A DNA stretch of 33,168 bases from positions 1 to 33,168 of the forward strand of contig JBLNDI010000055.1 of NCBI GenBank assembly GCA_050261495.1. The letters run 5' to 3'. This document shows positions 8,309 to 17,988 of the stretch, in pieces. A program made the translations under genes and the position numbers. This stretch comes from JBMNKL01 sp050261495. Its GTDB lineage: Bacteria; Bacillota; Clostridia; Acetivibrionales; DTU013. Position 1 is the stretch's first letter, and each line of letters starts with the position of its first letter. Below the pieces are notes generated by a model. That model was not told the origin of the DNA. It saw only the letters and a program-made list of their open reading frames with translations, and made no database searches.

Positions 8309-10255
8309 TTACGCCTCCTGCTTATTATACGTGATGCACGGTACGGATATAAAGAAGGTTGTGCCGCATCCTTCTTTCGTGGTAAATGAAATATTCCCGC
8401 CAAAACGTCCCTTTATGGTGGAATATGACATGTACAACCCCAAACCGGTGCCGTTTTTGCCTTTTGTAGTGACCATTTCCTTGAACAGCTTTTCGGTTAC
8501 CTGCTTTGGAATGCCCTTCGCGTAGTCTTTAAAAGTAAATTCCACGTTGTCCCCGCTTCGCACGATTCGCAGTTCAATTACCCCGCCTTTGCCTTCATAG
8601 GCCTGCATTGCGTTGATAATAATATTATCGAAAACCTGGATCAGGTTATTAACCTCTCCTTTTATTTCCGTACTCATATCGATCTGCGGATTAATTTTCA
8701 AAATGCAGTGGTTCCGATTCAATTCGTGCCTGAGCAGCAAATCAACCTTTTTCACAACCTCGTTGATCGTAAATTTCTCCGTGCCGGACGCTATCATCTG
8801 GACTGCCTGCCCTTTTACGGCCGATATAACGTCGGACATGTACGTGCAGTACGGTTTCATCTTGTCAAGCCATGAAAGCATCTCCAGCGCGATTTCCTGG
8901 TGGTCCTGGTCCGTTACGCTCTTGTCGCCGATAGAATCCCTGTATTCATAAACCAACTCCCTCAGGGCTTCAATGCCTCCCGAGACGGACATGATAGGCG
9001 TTTTCAGGTTGTGGGCTATGCCGCCTATCAGCTGCCCCAGCGATGCAAGGCGCTCCTGCTCAAGAAGGATGGCCTGGTGCTCCTTGATAGCTTCAATATT
9101 TTTTTTATGTTCCGTTATATCCTTCAAAAGAATAATTATTCCGATCAGGTTTGCCTTTCTTTCTGATTTTGCAGTTTTTCCAGTTTTCTCCGTCTTTTCA
9201 GTCTTTTCAGCTTTTTCCGGATCTATGCCTCGCCTTTTTTTGATTTCGGTGAACATGGGTATGATTTCAATAACAAAGTACCTGTCAAAATCTTCGCTTG
9301 CGAAATGATGCTCAAAAGATATGGGTTCCCTGGTATCAACCGCTTGCCTGATATAATCCGTAAAACCGTCGGCATTAACGTTTAATGTCGTATTTTCTTT
9401 TATAACATCAACTATATTGGCTTTCCGCTTGAATTGAAAAAACCCGCCGAACGTATTAATCAACGTTTTGTTAAAATCGATTATATTATATTCGTCATCA
9501 ATAACAACAAAGCTGTCAGGCATGATGTCAACTATTCTCTGCAACGCTACGGGGACAACGTTCAAAAAATCAAATTTGAAAATTGCATAAGCAAAAAATA
9601 TAACCGTGACCGTTAATGTTACCGATGATATGTCATAGGGTGAATAAAACTTAAGATAATCAATTTCAAGCATATTTCCTATAATCCATGATACATTGAA
9701 AGGCAACGGGATAATAGCGCCGGATATCAGGAACCTTGCCTGCTTCGAGAAGAAACCCGAGTTTTTAACGGTAAAATAAAGCAAATACCCTGTACCGGCA
9801 AGAATATACGCCCAGGTAAAAACCATGCCTATGTAAAAATAAGGTCCGAAAGAAAACTTAATTCCGTATCCGTATTCTTTGTAGAAAAGTTTATGATAAT
9901 CATTCGTCCACAACACAATATTGGTAATAAGAGGGATCAGGAACAATAAATAAAATTTATAATTATATTCCACCCGCTGCTTTACAAATGCTATGCAAAA
10001 AAGCAGGAAAAAAACAGTGCAAAATGCTACACCTAAAAAAACGATATATTCAAACCTGACATTTTTATATCTGAAAAAGGTATCGGAAAAAACAATAATT
10101 GCCATTCCTATGTTGTATACAATTAAGAATAGAATCGTATACATGAAAAAAACATGCATCTGTTTTTTTGCTTTAACGCTTTTTACGTATATTGCAAGAC
10201 ATGTTAATAATACCGTTGATACCAAGACTATGGCGAGGAAAATATTATTAGCCAT
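8309..10255 (-). CDS. Sensor histidine kinase with 7TM sensor and PAS domain
   Basis: 648 residues. The N-terminal third (1-230) has about seven membrane segments and resembles the HisKA_7TM sensor type (TNDYHKLFY at 117-125). A PAS domain follows (about 240-385) with a Lys/Thr/Glu repeat inserted at 347-365. The dimerisation helix carries H415 in AHNLKTP. The ATPase domain shows the N box around N544-N548, G1 near 577-582 and G2 GTGLGL (602-607). It should autophosphorylate on H415 and pass phosphate to the adjacent regulator. The ATG shares a base with the NRPS stop (TAATG), with GGGGGG 8 nt upstream inside the NRPS gene, so expression is tied to the synthetase. The membrane portion is AT-rich like the 3' part of the NRPS gene. 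The ligand is unknown; the NRPS product is an attractive but untested candidate. Confidence 0.94.
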   Translation of the reverse strand: MANNIFLAIVLVSTVLLTCLAIYVKSVKAKKQMHVFFMYTILFLIVYNIGMAIIVFSDTFFRYKNVRFEYIVFLGVAFCTVFFLLFCIAFVKQRVEYNYKFYLLFLIPLITNIVLWTNDYHKLFYKEYGYGIKFSFGPYFYIGMVFTWAYILAGTGYLLYFTVKNSGFFSKQARFLISGAIIPLPFNVSWIIGNMLEIDYLKFYSPYDISSVTLTVTVIFFAYAIFKFDFLNVVPVALQRIVDIMPDSFVVIDDEYNIIDFNKTLINTFGGFFQFKRKANIVDVIKENTTLNVNADGFTDYIRQAVDTREPISFEHHFASEDFDRYFVIEIIPMFTEIKKRRGIDPEKAEKTEKTEKTGKTAKSERKANLIGIIILLKDITEHKKNIEAIKEHQAILLEQERLASLGQLIGGIAHNLKTPIMSVSGGIEALRELVYEYRDSIGDKSVTDQDHQEIALEMLSWLDKMKPYCTYMSDVISAVKGQAVQMIASGTEKFTINEVVKKVDLLLRHELNRNHCILKINPQIDMSTEIKGEVNNLIQVFDNIIINAMQAYEGKGGVIELRIVRSGDNVEFTFKDYAKGIPKQVTEKLFKEMVTTKGKNGTGLGLYMSYSTIKGRFGGNISFTTKEGCGTTFFISVPCITYNKQEA

Positions 10256-13200
10256 TACTTCAACCCCCCAGCAGGGACAAATCCTTCCTTTCCTGCGTTA
10301 ATTGCTTCGTTCCCATACTTTTTGATTAATATGCTTTCTATTAAGCCGGATAAACTTTTGCTGTTTTTCTCCTTTAACAAATCAAAGTGATTGCCGCCCA
10401 CCCTGTACCTGTAAAAAGATTTGGCGGTTATTTTGCTTATTTTCTCTATCTGTGAGTCGGGCATCTCGTCCGATTGCAAATAATATATATCACTGTTTGT
10501 TTTGCCGCCGTAAATATTCATATCGGCTATGTAGTACATATAGTCCCTGATGCGCGACATCAGCAGATCATCAATAAACTTGTTATCACCTGTTATATTT
10601 ATATAATCTTTACTATACCTCACAAAGAAATCTACATTTTTTTCGATTTCATTTTTAGAAATATCTCCATAAAAGCCGTCAATCAAAATCAATATTGATT
10701 CATCCGGCAATAATTTAGATATTTCAAGAGCAATATAAGCCCCCGCGGAAAAACCCAACAAAATATATGGGCCTTGCGGTTGAACTTCTTTGATATTTTT
10801 CACATACATATCTATTTTATCATTATCCGTAACATAGTTAAAGGCATAGAGTTTATGATGATTTAAATACTTTGACATATTGTTGAATGCCAAACCGAAG
10901 CCTGTTATCGGCGGGAATGCAAAAATATTTCTATCTCCTCTGTTGTTTAGCAGCATAAAAGTGTGCCCAATATCAATATCGTCCCTGTACCAGTTAATCA
11001 GCCTGGAAGATACAAGCCTGCCTAGAGTTATTATTGTAGGGTTGTTGAAAATATCAATATAATTCAAATCAATGCCAAACAGTTTATATAGCTCCAGGCT
11101 CAGCCTGATTGAGCTTATGGAATCTCCTCCGATTTCGAAGAAATTATCGTCTGCATTAACCACATCAATATTCAGTATTCTCTTGAAAACATCGCTTAAT
11201 ATTTCTTGGATTTCACCGACAGGCTTCACCTGCTCTTTATGTTGCACAAGCTGTGTTTTTGCAATCTCCGCCAGCTTTTTCCTGTTAACCTTTCCATTCG
11301 GCAGTAATGGTATTTCCGGTATCCTCACATATCTTGAGGGTACCATGTAACCGGGCAGATACCTGGATATAAACAACCTCAGATCGTTTATATCCATATC
11401 TTCATCGCTCACTATACAGGCGCATAAATGGCTCTCGCCAGAACTACCGTCAAGTATCACTACTGCTTCTTTTATGTTTTTATATTTTAAAATTGACTTC
11501 TCAATTTCACCCAGTTCTATTCTAAAGCCCCTGACTTTAACCTGGAAATCCAACCTCCCAAGGTATTCGACTTCGCCGTTGCTGTTCCATTTGGCCAGGT
11601 CGCCCGTTTTATAAATCAATTCACCTTTTATATGAGGATTTTCTATAAATCTCTCGCCGGTAAGCTTTTCATTGTTGATATAACCTCTTGCCAGCCCCAC
11701 GCCGCCTATGTATAATTCGCCCGGTATTCCGATGGGTTGCAGATTATTCCTGCCATCAAGTATATACAGGCGGATATTGTCAATAGGCTTTCCGATCGGA
11801 ATGATTTCAAGCTTTTCCCCGGTCGAACAGTTGAAATGTGAAACATCCACGGTTGCCTCGGTGGGTCCGTACAGGTTGATTAAAACCGTCTTGTTCCTGC
11901 TGTAAATAAGATCGTTGAACATATTCACATGCTGTGTAGTCAGGGCCTCGCCGCTTGAAAACACTTGTTTAAGCGTTGATATCCTATCCGCGCAATCATG
12001 CAGTTCCAGGTATTTTAAAAACACGTTCAGCATGGATGGAACAAAATGCATTGTAGTGACTCCATGCTTTTCTATTGCCTTTATGATTTCCTCCGGGTCT
12101 TTTTCAAGCCTGGGCTTGAGAAAGCACAATTTGGCTCCGTAAAACGACCACCAGAACAACTCCCATACGGAAACATCAAAAGTATACGGAGTTTTTTGAA
12201 GGATAATACTATTCCTGTCTATAGGGTACGCTTTCTGCATCCAGACAATCCTGTTGACCACACTGTGATGCTCTATCATTACTCCCTTTGGATTACCGGT
12301 TGAACCGGACGTATAAATCACGTATGCCAGATCATTCGGACGGTTGACATTGCATAAATTATCGCTGTCGCCGCAAAGCTTTTCATGGTCTATTTCAATT
12401 TTGATTCCCGGGTATTTTAAATGCTCAATATTCTTTGCAAATGAATTTGCATGCAATAAAACCTTCGCCCCGCTGTCCTCAAGCATATATCCGATCCTCT
12501 CTTCCGGGTAATCGGGATCTATGGGCAGGTACGCCCCGCCAGCCTTCAATATGGCCAGTATGCCGATGATCATCTCCAGCGAGCGCTCGACCATGATGGC
12601 GACAATAGTATCAGGACCCACTCCCTTGTCTCTCAAAACCCTTGCCAGTTGGTTGGCTTTTGCATTGAGCTCGCGGTAGGTCAGTTCCTTGTCCCCAAAC
12701 ACCACGGCAACGCTGTCGGGAGTCCTCTCAGCCTGCTCCTCGAAAAGCCGGTGAACAGTCTTGTCCCTTGGATAATCAGCCCCGGTGTCATTAAACTCAT
12801 ATATGATTTTGCGCTTTTCCTCTTCGCCCATTATCTCGATATCCGATATGCGCTTGCGCGGATTTTCCGCAACTTCCCTGAGAATATTCAAAAAGTGCTC
12901 CCGGAACCTTGATATATAGTCGTCACTAAACAAGTCGGAGCAGTATTCCAGGCAAAACTCCAGGTTTCCTTCGTTTTCCGAGGCAAGCAGCGATATGTCG
13001 AACTTCGTTTTATGATTATCGATAGCGCCGAGTTCCATGCTCAGGCCTCTTATGTCCAGTTCGGGCATATCCGTGTTCCTGAGCGAGAATAGAACATCAA
13101 ACAAGGGATTCCTGTTGAGCTCCCTCGGTACGCTGAGCTTTTCAAGGAGGCTCTCGTACGGGTAATCCTGGTTTTCCAGCCCCAAAAGAATGGACTCCCT

Positions 13201-16200
13201 TACCTCCTCCAGGTACGACATGAATGGGGCGCCGCCCTTCGGGCGCGTCCTTATCGGCAGCGTGTTTACGAACATGCCGACTATGTCCCTGGTGTCAGGG
13301 TGCCTCCTGCCTGAAACGGGAATTCCCACAACTATGTCTTCCTGCCCCGAATACCTGTTAAGCAGGACGTTGAAAGCCGCAAAAAGCAGCATGAACATGG
13401 TCGTTCCGGAGCCCGAGCATATTTTCCTGATTCTCTCAACCTCTTCAGCCCCGATTGAGAAGAACAGCTTTTTCCCGTTAAAACTCTGTACGGCCGGCCG
13501 CATATGATCTGTCGGCAGGTTGAGAACCGGTATTTCACCGTCGTATTGGCTCATCCAGTACTGCTCCTGCCTGATTAGCTGCGGCGACTTAAACAGTTCA
13601 TTCTGCCAATACGCGAAATCCTTGTATTGCAACGCCGGAGGGTCCAGCTCCCTGCCCTCGTACAAAGCCTGTATTTCCCTTATCAGTATGCCGAATGACG
13701 CGCCGTCGATCACTATATGGTGTACATCGATAAGGAGCGTATGTTTTTCTTTTCCTGTTTCGATAAGCGACACCCTCATCAGCGGCGGTTTCGATAAATC
13801 AAACGGCTTGATGAATTCATCCGCCAGCTTGTCCAGGTTCTTTTCACTGGCCTTGACATACGGGACGCTGAAGTCAACGCTGTCATAAACCTTCTGTACC
13901 GGTCCTTCATCCGACATCTCAAAACCGGTCCTCATGATTTCATGCCTTCTGATAAATTCCCTGAACGCCTCCTCAAGCCTAGTCCTGTCCAGCTTGCCCT
14001 GTATCCGGATCTTGTGGCATTCGTTGTATGCGGTCTGATCCGTTTCTATTTTACTAAGTATGTACATCCTCTTCTGCGCGGACGAAAGCTCGTAATACTG
14101 CCTTGGTTTCACGGGTTTGATGCGTCCGTATTCGCACATCTGTGAATCATCCAGCTTGGCGGCCAGTTTTCTTATTGTGTTGCAGCCGAACACGTCGCGA
14201 AGCGTGAGTTCGATTCCGAATTCCTTGCTTATCCTTGATAACAGGATAACAGCATGCAGCGAATCTCCCCCGAGTTCAAAGAAATCGTCATCAAGCCCGA
14301 TATTGTGAGTCTTCAGCAAGCTTTCCCATATCGACGCGAGCTTCTCCTGCTTTTCATTTTCAAAAACGGTTGAACCCGGACCTACATGCTTGTAAGAGAA
14401 GATCTGCAAAAGCTTTCTGCCTGACGGATAATCAAGAGGCTCGATATATGCCCTGTGTCTCACATTTTTCTTCATTATCCCGGTGTTGAATTCAATATAG
14501 TCGTAACCGACGCCGCCATTTCCAAGACCACCGGCAATATCATCCCGGCGCGCCGTCACCGGATAGCCGGCCGCCGCCGCGCATTCCCCGTATGAATCGC
14601 TGCTTTCCATTTCCGGGTATTCTTCCGGCTTTTCATAAGGCTTCATGTAATAGAATTCTATGTGCCCGACGCTCCTCGGCAAATCAGCGGCATTTATGCG
14701 GTATCTCTCGCGTGCGCCGGATTTTTCGACAAGCTCCCACTTTGTACGCTTAATAAAATCATGCGCCGGCTTGTTTTTTTCGGTTTGCACGTAAATTGTC
14801 TCAATTGTCCGCCTCCCGAGCTCATCCGCATATTTCGCTATGCCCGCCAGCATCATATCTTCCACGTTTCTTCCGAATATCCTGCAGCTCATCAGGAAAG
14901 TGTCCATGAAAAGCGATCCGCCGTTATCCTTAAGGATAACCAGTCCTATTATTCCATAATCCCCGAACTTGTCGGACACTTCGACTACAAAACACTTAAC
15001 AGTGTCATCCTTCATCAGGAGCGCTATTTCTTCTTCGTTTCTTCTTATCGTACTGAGATTAAACTGGTTGGTCCTCTGGGTCAGCTGCGCCGCCCTGGCA
15101 ATATCCTCTTCCCCGGCAAACCTCATGCTTACCTTCAGTTCCAGGCTTTTCAGGAAGCTTTCCAGCGAAATTCCGCCGCTTTTCAGTTCCTTCCTCTTCT
15201 TTTCCTGCCTGTACATCCGGTTTCTTAAAACGTCTTCGCTTGTCACGCGCACCTTGTCAAAAGCCCACGTATGGTTCAAAAACGACGGGATAAGGTTTTC
15301 ATCGGAGGGCAGCTGCAGTGTTAGCACCTCGGGACAGCTTTCCACCATTTTCGAGCATTCTAGCGAATCATCGTCGATGAAAATGAAGCTGTCAAGCCCG
15401 ATGCCCAATTCCTGCGCAATTTCCCTTATGCGTGCGCTTTTTTCCTCCCAGCTTACTTTCCAATCGATGATATGGTCCTTTTTCAAAACCATTCCGGGGT
15501 TCTTTTCAAATACTTCATGGACGTCGTGCAAGTTGTTCTTGCTTAAAACGGCGAGCAGTATCCCCTCGTTATATTTCCGGAGCATGAATTGCTGCAGTTT
15601 CCGGTACGGTTCCGTCACCTGGACGCCGAGAGCGCCCATCTCGCCGCATATTCCCTTCCAGAGCGTGTTGTCGCAATCCAGCACGATTATCTTGAATTCC
15701 TGTCTCTTTATAGCAAGTATTTTTCGCGCCAATTCTGTGCCCATTGCCGCATAGTATTCGTCCGAAAAAGGCATATGCGCTTCCTTGTCCCTCAGCGGAT
15801 CGTATACTTCACTTATGTTGTACAAAACGTGCAAATCGGAGAAATCCAGCATGAACAAATTCTTTTGTTTTGACGTTATAGCCGTAAATTCCCTGTTCAT
15901 CCCGGCAATCCTTTGCTGCAGCGCCGGGCTCAGCCCGGACCTGTCCGACGCGGGAAAAACCGCTATAATCATCGGGGCATTGTTTTCAAACTTGCCGAGC
16001 GCTTCTTTCAAATCCCCGAACGCTTTTTCCAACAGGGCCAGTTTTGCCTGTTCCGTTCCCTTTTCGTGCCTTATGAAATCTTCAAACCTGATCAGGGCGG
16101 CGTTAATCCCGTCGATGTTTTCCGCCATCATGCTTTCGGGATTCAATAATTCCTGGAACACCTGGTTGTAGTCGGCAAAATTCACGTTTATATCATAGCC

Positions 16201-17982
16201 GAACTTATTTCCCCAGAATTTTATATAATCGCTGACAGGCTCGACGGTAAAAGTTGACATAATATTTACTTTTATGGAGCCTTTCACGGGTCCCGCTTCT
16301 TTATTGTTTTCGTTTCCCGCACTACTCCCGGCGTCCCGGCCGCCTGAACCGCCCATAAACATGATGTCCCCGTCGGGAAACCACCTTGCCCTGATGCCTG
16401 TTTTGTACAATACATCTCCCTGGATGAACGGGCTCGGAACCGCTGCTTCTTCCGTCAGGCCCAATGATTTCAGCCATGCCTTGGTCAGGCTGGCCCCGGA
16501 CAGGTATAAATCCCCGGCTATTCCTATCGGCATCAGGTTTAAATTCTTGTCAAGTATATAGCTTTTTGCTCTTTCCGGTATCTTTTTGCCGCGGTCTTCC
16601 TTTCCGTTCCCCCGCGGATAAATAATCCTCGTCCTGTTGAAATCATGCAATATCCTGTGCTTTTCCTTTTCCGAAAGCATTTCTAGCCTCGAGATCTTTT
16701 TGGTCGGATCGTCCAGCGCGTGCCACAGGATGTTTATTATATTCTGGTGGATAAATTCGATTTCTTTTGCCAAGAAAACGTCCGTCCTGTAATCATAGTC
16801 CAGTATCAGGCGCCCTTCGCCTTCCCTATCGTTTATGTTTATGCGGAGCGAATCCGCCTGGTACCCGTTGAAATGCCATCTCGTCAGGTACTGCTCCTCG
16901 AAATCTTCCTTTGTAAACCTGGAATTCTGGTAATTCAGAACAATATCAAAAACGCTGCCATATATTTTATGCTTGTTTCTCACCTCTTTAAGCAGGTACT
17001 CGTAGGGGTACTTTTGGTGCCTGAGCAGCTTGAACCCGTTCTCCGTTATATTTTTAATCAGGCTGTTTAAATTCATCCCGTCGCTTATCCCGACCCGTAT
17101 CGGGCACGTGTTCGCAAACATTCCGACAGTCGCTTTCTCCTTTGCGTTTGCCCTGTTCAAAGTGGTTGTGCCCAGTATTATGTCTTCCTTACCCGAAATA
17201 CGGTTGATATACATGGCAAGCGCCGCAATAAACAGTGAAAACGCCGAGGTCCTGTTTTGGGCGCAAAATTGGTCTATCTTCGCAGCCAGTTTTTTCGGGG
17301 TAAGCATTGTCTTGCGCCTGGACTTGATGCTTATAACCTCCGTACTGCTTTCCTTCAATAATGTTTTGCCCGGAAATGTTTCGAATTCTTTATTCCAGTA
17401 TTCTCCGTCCTTTTTAAACCGTTCGGACTGCATGTAATCCTGCTCGCTTGCTATATAATCTATGTAGGACGGGTTGTTCCCTTCTGGAACCGGGGCTCCC
17501 CTTTTCAGCAGGGAATAATAAGTCATTATCTGGTTGCCGAGAAGGCTTATCGACCAAGCATCCGATATCAGGTGATGGCATTTTACGTAAAATCCGACGT
17601 CATTGTCGCTTACTTTTATAATGGCAAAATAATACAGGTCCGAATCAAAAAGCCTGAGAGGTGTTTTTGTCTGCTGCTCGTCCCATTTGTACAGATCGGA
17701 GATATCTCTCCCCGAAAAATCGATGAAATCGATACGTTTATATTCATAATCGGAGATGTATTGCCTGGGCTCGCCGTCGGTTTCAACCAGGCGGATGCGC
17801 ATCGAGTCGTTTTTTTCGATGAAAATATTTATGGCCTTTTCAAGTATTTCAGGATTGACGTTTTCCTTTATCCTGAGAGTACCGGCAATTATGTTGATGC
17901 TGGTATCCGGATACATTTTTTCAGTATACCAGATACTTTTCTGAGGAATTGTCAGGGGATAAAGCTCAAAATCCTTCCGCAA
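10255..17982 (-). CDS. NRPS: C - adenylation remnant - FkbH - PCP - C - A(Ser) - PCP - TE
   Basis: 2575 residues from the TTG at 17982. That start has GAGGTG 6 nt upstream; the GTG three codons earlier lies inside that site. C1 5-437 (H136, H137, D141; last motif residue Ala, not Gly). Adenylation remnant 438-548: only the entry linker and an A6-A7-like piece. FkbH 565-1095: HAD part (D769, D771, T773; S814; D870-872) plus acyltransferase-like part. PCP1 S1241. C2 H1421, H1422, D1426, G1427. A 1730-2240: specificity residues read D V W H F S L V D K, a serine code. PCP2 S2288. TE S2412, D2435, H2532. FkbH domains load a glyceryl unit from 1,3-bisphosphoglycerate onto a carrier; serine is then added and TE releases. 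Product identity is inference. No phosphopantetheinyl transferase or exporter is in the window. Kinase and HD-GYP regulator follow in the operon. Confidence 0.95.
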   Translation of the reverse strand: MRKDFELYPLTIPQKSIWYTEKMYPDTSINIIAGTLRIKENVNPEILEKAINIFIEKNDSMRIRLVETDGEPRQYISDYEYKRIDFIDFSGRDISDLYKWDEQQTKTPLRLFDSDLYYFAIIKVSDNDVGFYVKCHHLISDAWSISLLGNQIMTYYSLLKRGAPVPEGNNPSYIDYIASEQDYMQSERFKKDGEYWNKEFETFPGKTLLKESSTEVISIKSRRKTMLTPKKLAAKIDQFCAQNRTSAFSLFIAALAMYINRISGKEDIILGTTTLNRANAKEKATVGMFANTCPIRVGISDGMNLNSLIKNITENGFKLLRHQKYPYEYLLKEVRNKHKIYGSVFDIVLNYQNSRFTKEDFEEQYLTRWHFNGYQADSLRININDREGEGRLILDYDYRTDVFLAKEIEFIHQNIINILWHALDDPTKKISRLEMLSEKEKHRILHDFNRTRIIYPRGNGKEDRGKKIPERAKSYILDKNLNLMPIGIAGDLYLSGASLTKAWLKSLGLTEEAAVPSPFIQGDVLYKTGIRARWFPDGDIMFMGGSGGRDAGSSAGNENNKEAGPVKGSIKVNIMSTFTVEPVSDYIKFWGNKFGYDINVNFADYNQVFQELLNPESMMAENIDGINAALIRFEDFIRHEKGTEQAKLALLEKAFGDLKEALGKFENNAPMIIAVFPASDRSGLSPALQQRIAGMNREFTAITSKQKNLFMLDFSDLHVLYNISEVYDPLRDKEAHMPFSDEYYAAMGTELARKILAIKRQEFKIIVLDCDNTLWKGICGEMGALGVQVTEPYRKLQQFMLRKYNEGILLAVLSKNNLHDVHEVFEKNPGMVLKKDHIIDWKVSWEEKSARIREIAQELGIGLDSFIFIDDDSLECSKMVESCPEVLTLQLPSDENLIPSFLNHTWAFDKVRVTSEDVLRNRMYRQEKKRKELKSGGISLESFLKSLELKVSMRFAGEEDIARAAQLTQRTNQFNLSTIRRNEEEIALLMKDDTVKCFVVEVSDKFGDYGIIGLVILKDNGGSLFMDTFLMSCRIFGRNVEDMMLAGIAKYADELGRRTIETIYVQTEKNKPAHDFIKRTKWELVEKSGARERYRINAADLPRSVGHIEFYYMKPYEKPEEYPEMESSDSYGECAAAAGYPVTARRDDIAGGLGNGGVGYDYIEFNTGIMKKNVRHRAYIEPLDYPSGRKLLQIFSYKHVGPGSTVFENEKQEKLASIWESLLKTHNIGLDDDFFELGGDSLHAVILLSRISKEFGIELTLRDVFGCNTIRKLAAKLDDSQMCEYGRIKPVKPRQYYELSSAQKRMYILSKIETDQTAYNECHKIRIQGKLDRTRLEEAFREFIRRHEIMRTGFEMSDEGPVQKVYDSVDFSVPYVKASEKNLDKLADEFIKPFDLSKPPLMRVSLIETGKEKHTLLIDVHHIVIDGASFGILIREIQALYEGRELDPPALQYKDFAYWQNELFKSPQLIRQEQYWMSQYDGEIPVLNLPTDHMRPAVQSFNGKKLFFSIGAEEVERIRKICSGSGTTMFMLLFAAFNVLLNRYSGQEDIVVGIPVSGRRHPDTRDIVGMFVNTLPIRTRPKGGAPFMSYLEEVRESILLGLENQDYPYESLLEKLSVPRELNRNPLFDVLFSLRNTDMPELDIRGLSMELGAIDNHKTKFDISLLASENEGNLEFCLEYCSDLFSDDYISRFREHFLNILREVAENPRKRISDIEIMGEEEKRKIIYEFNDTGADYPRDKTVHRLFEEQAERTPDSVAVVFGDKELTYRELNAKANQLARVLRDKGVGPDTIVAIMVERSLEMIIGILAILKAGGAYLPIDPDYPEERIGYMLEDSGAKVLLHANSFAKNIEHLKYPGIKIEIDHEKLCGDSDNLCNVNRPNDLAYVIYTSGSTGNPKGVMIEHHSVVNRIVWMQKAYPIDRNSIILQKTPYTFDVSVWELFWWSFYGAKLCFLKPRLEKDPEEIIKAIEKHGVTTMHFVPSMLNVFLKYLELHDCADRISTLKQVFSSGEALTTQHVNMFNDLIYSRNKTVLINLYGPTEATVDVSHFNCSTGEKLEIIPIGKPIDNIRLYILDGRNNLQPIGIPGELYIGGVGLARGYINNEKLTGERFIENPHIKGELIYKTGDLAKWNSNGEVEYLGRLDFQVKVRGFRIELGEIEKSILKYKNIKEAVVILDGSSGESHLCACIVSDEDMDINDLRLFISRYLPGYMVPSRYVRIPEIPLLPNGKVNRKKLAEIAKTQLVQHKEQVKPVGEIQEILSDVFKRILNIDVVNADDNFFEIGGDSISSIRLSLELYKLFGIDLNYIDIFNNPTIITLGRLVSSRLINWYRDDIDIGHTFMLLNNRGDRNIFAFPPITGFGLAFNNMSKYLNHHKLYAFNYVTDNDKIDMYVKNIKEVQPQGPYILLGFSAGAYIALEISKLLPDESILILIDGFYGDISKNEIEKNVDFFVRYSKDYINITGDNKFIDDLLMSRIRDYMYYIADMNIYGGKTNSDIYYLQSDEMPDSQIEKISKITAKSFYRYRVGGNHFDLLKEKNSKSLSGLIESILIKKYGNEAINAGKEGFVPAGGLK

Positions 17983-17988
17983 GGCAAA

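Noticed and set aside
14969..15754. A 261-codon plus-strand frame opposite the FkbH domain
   Set aside because: It is antisense to motif-bearing NRPS code, with no ribosome site or domain.
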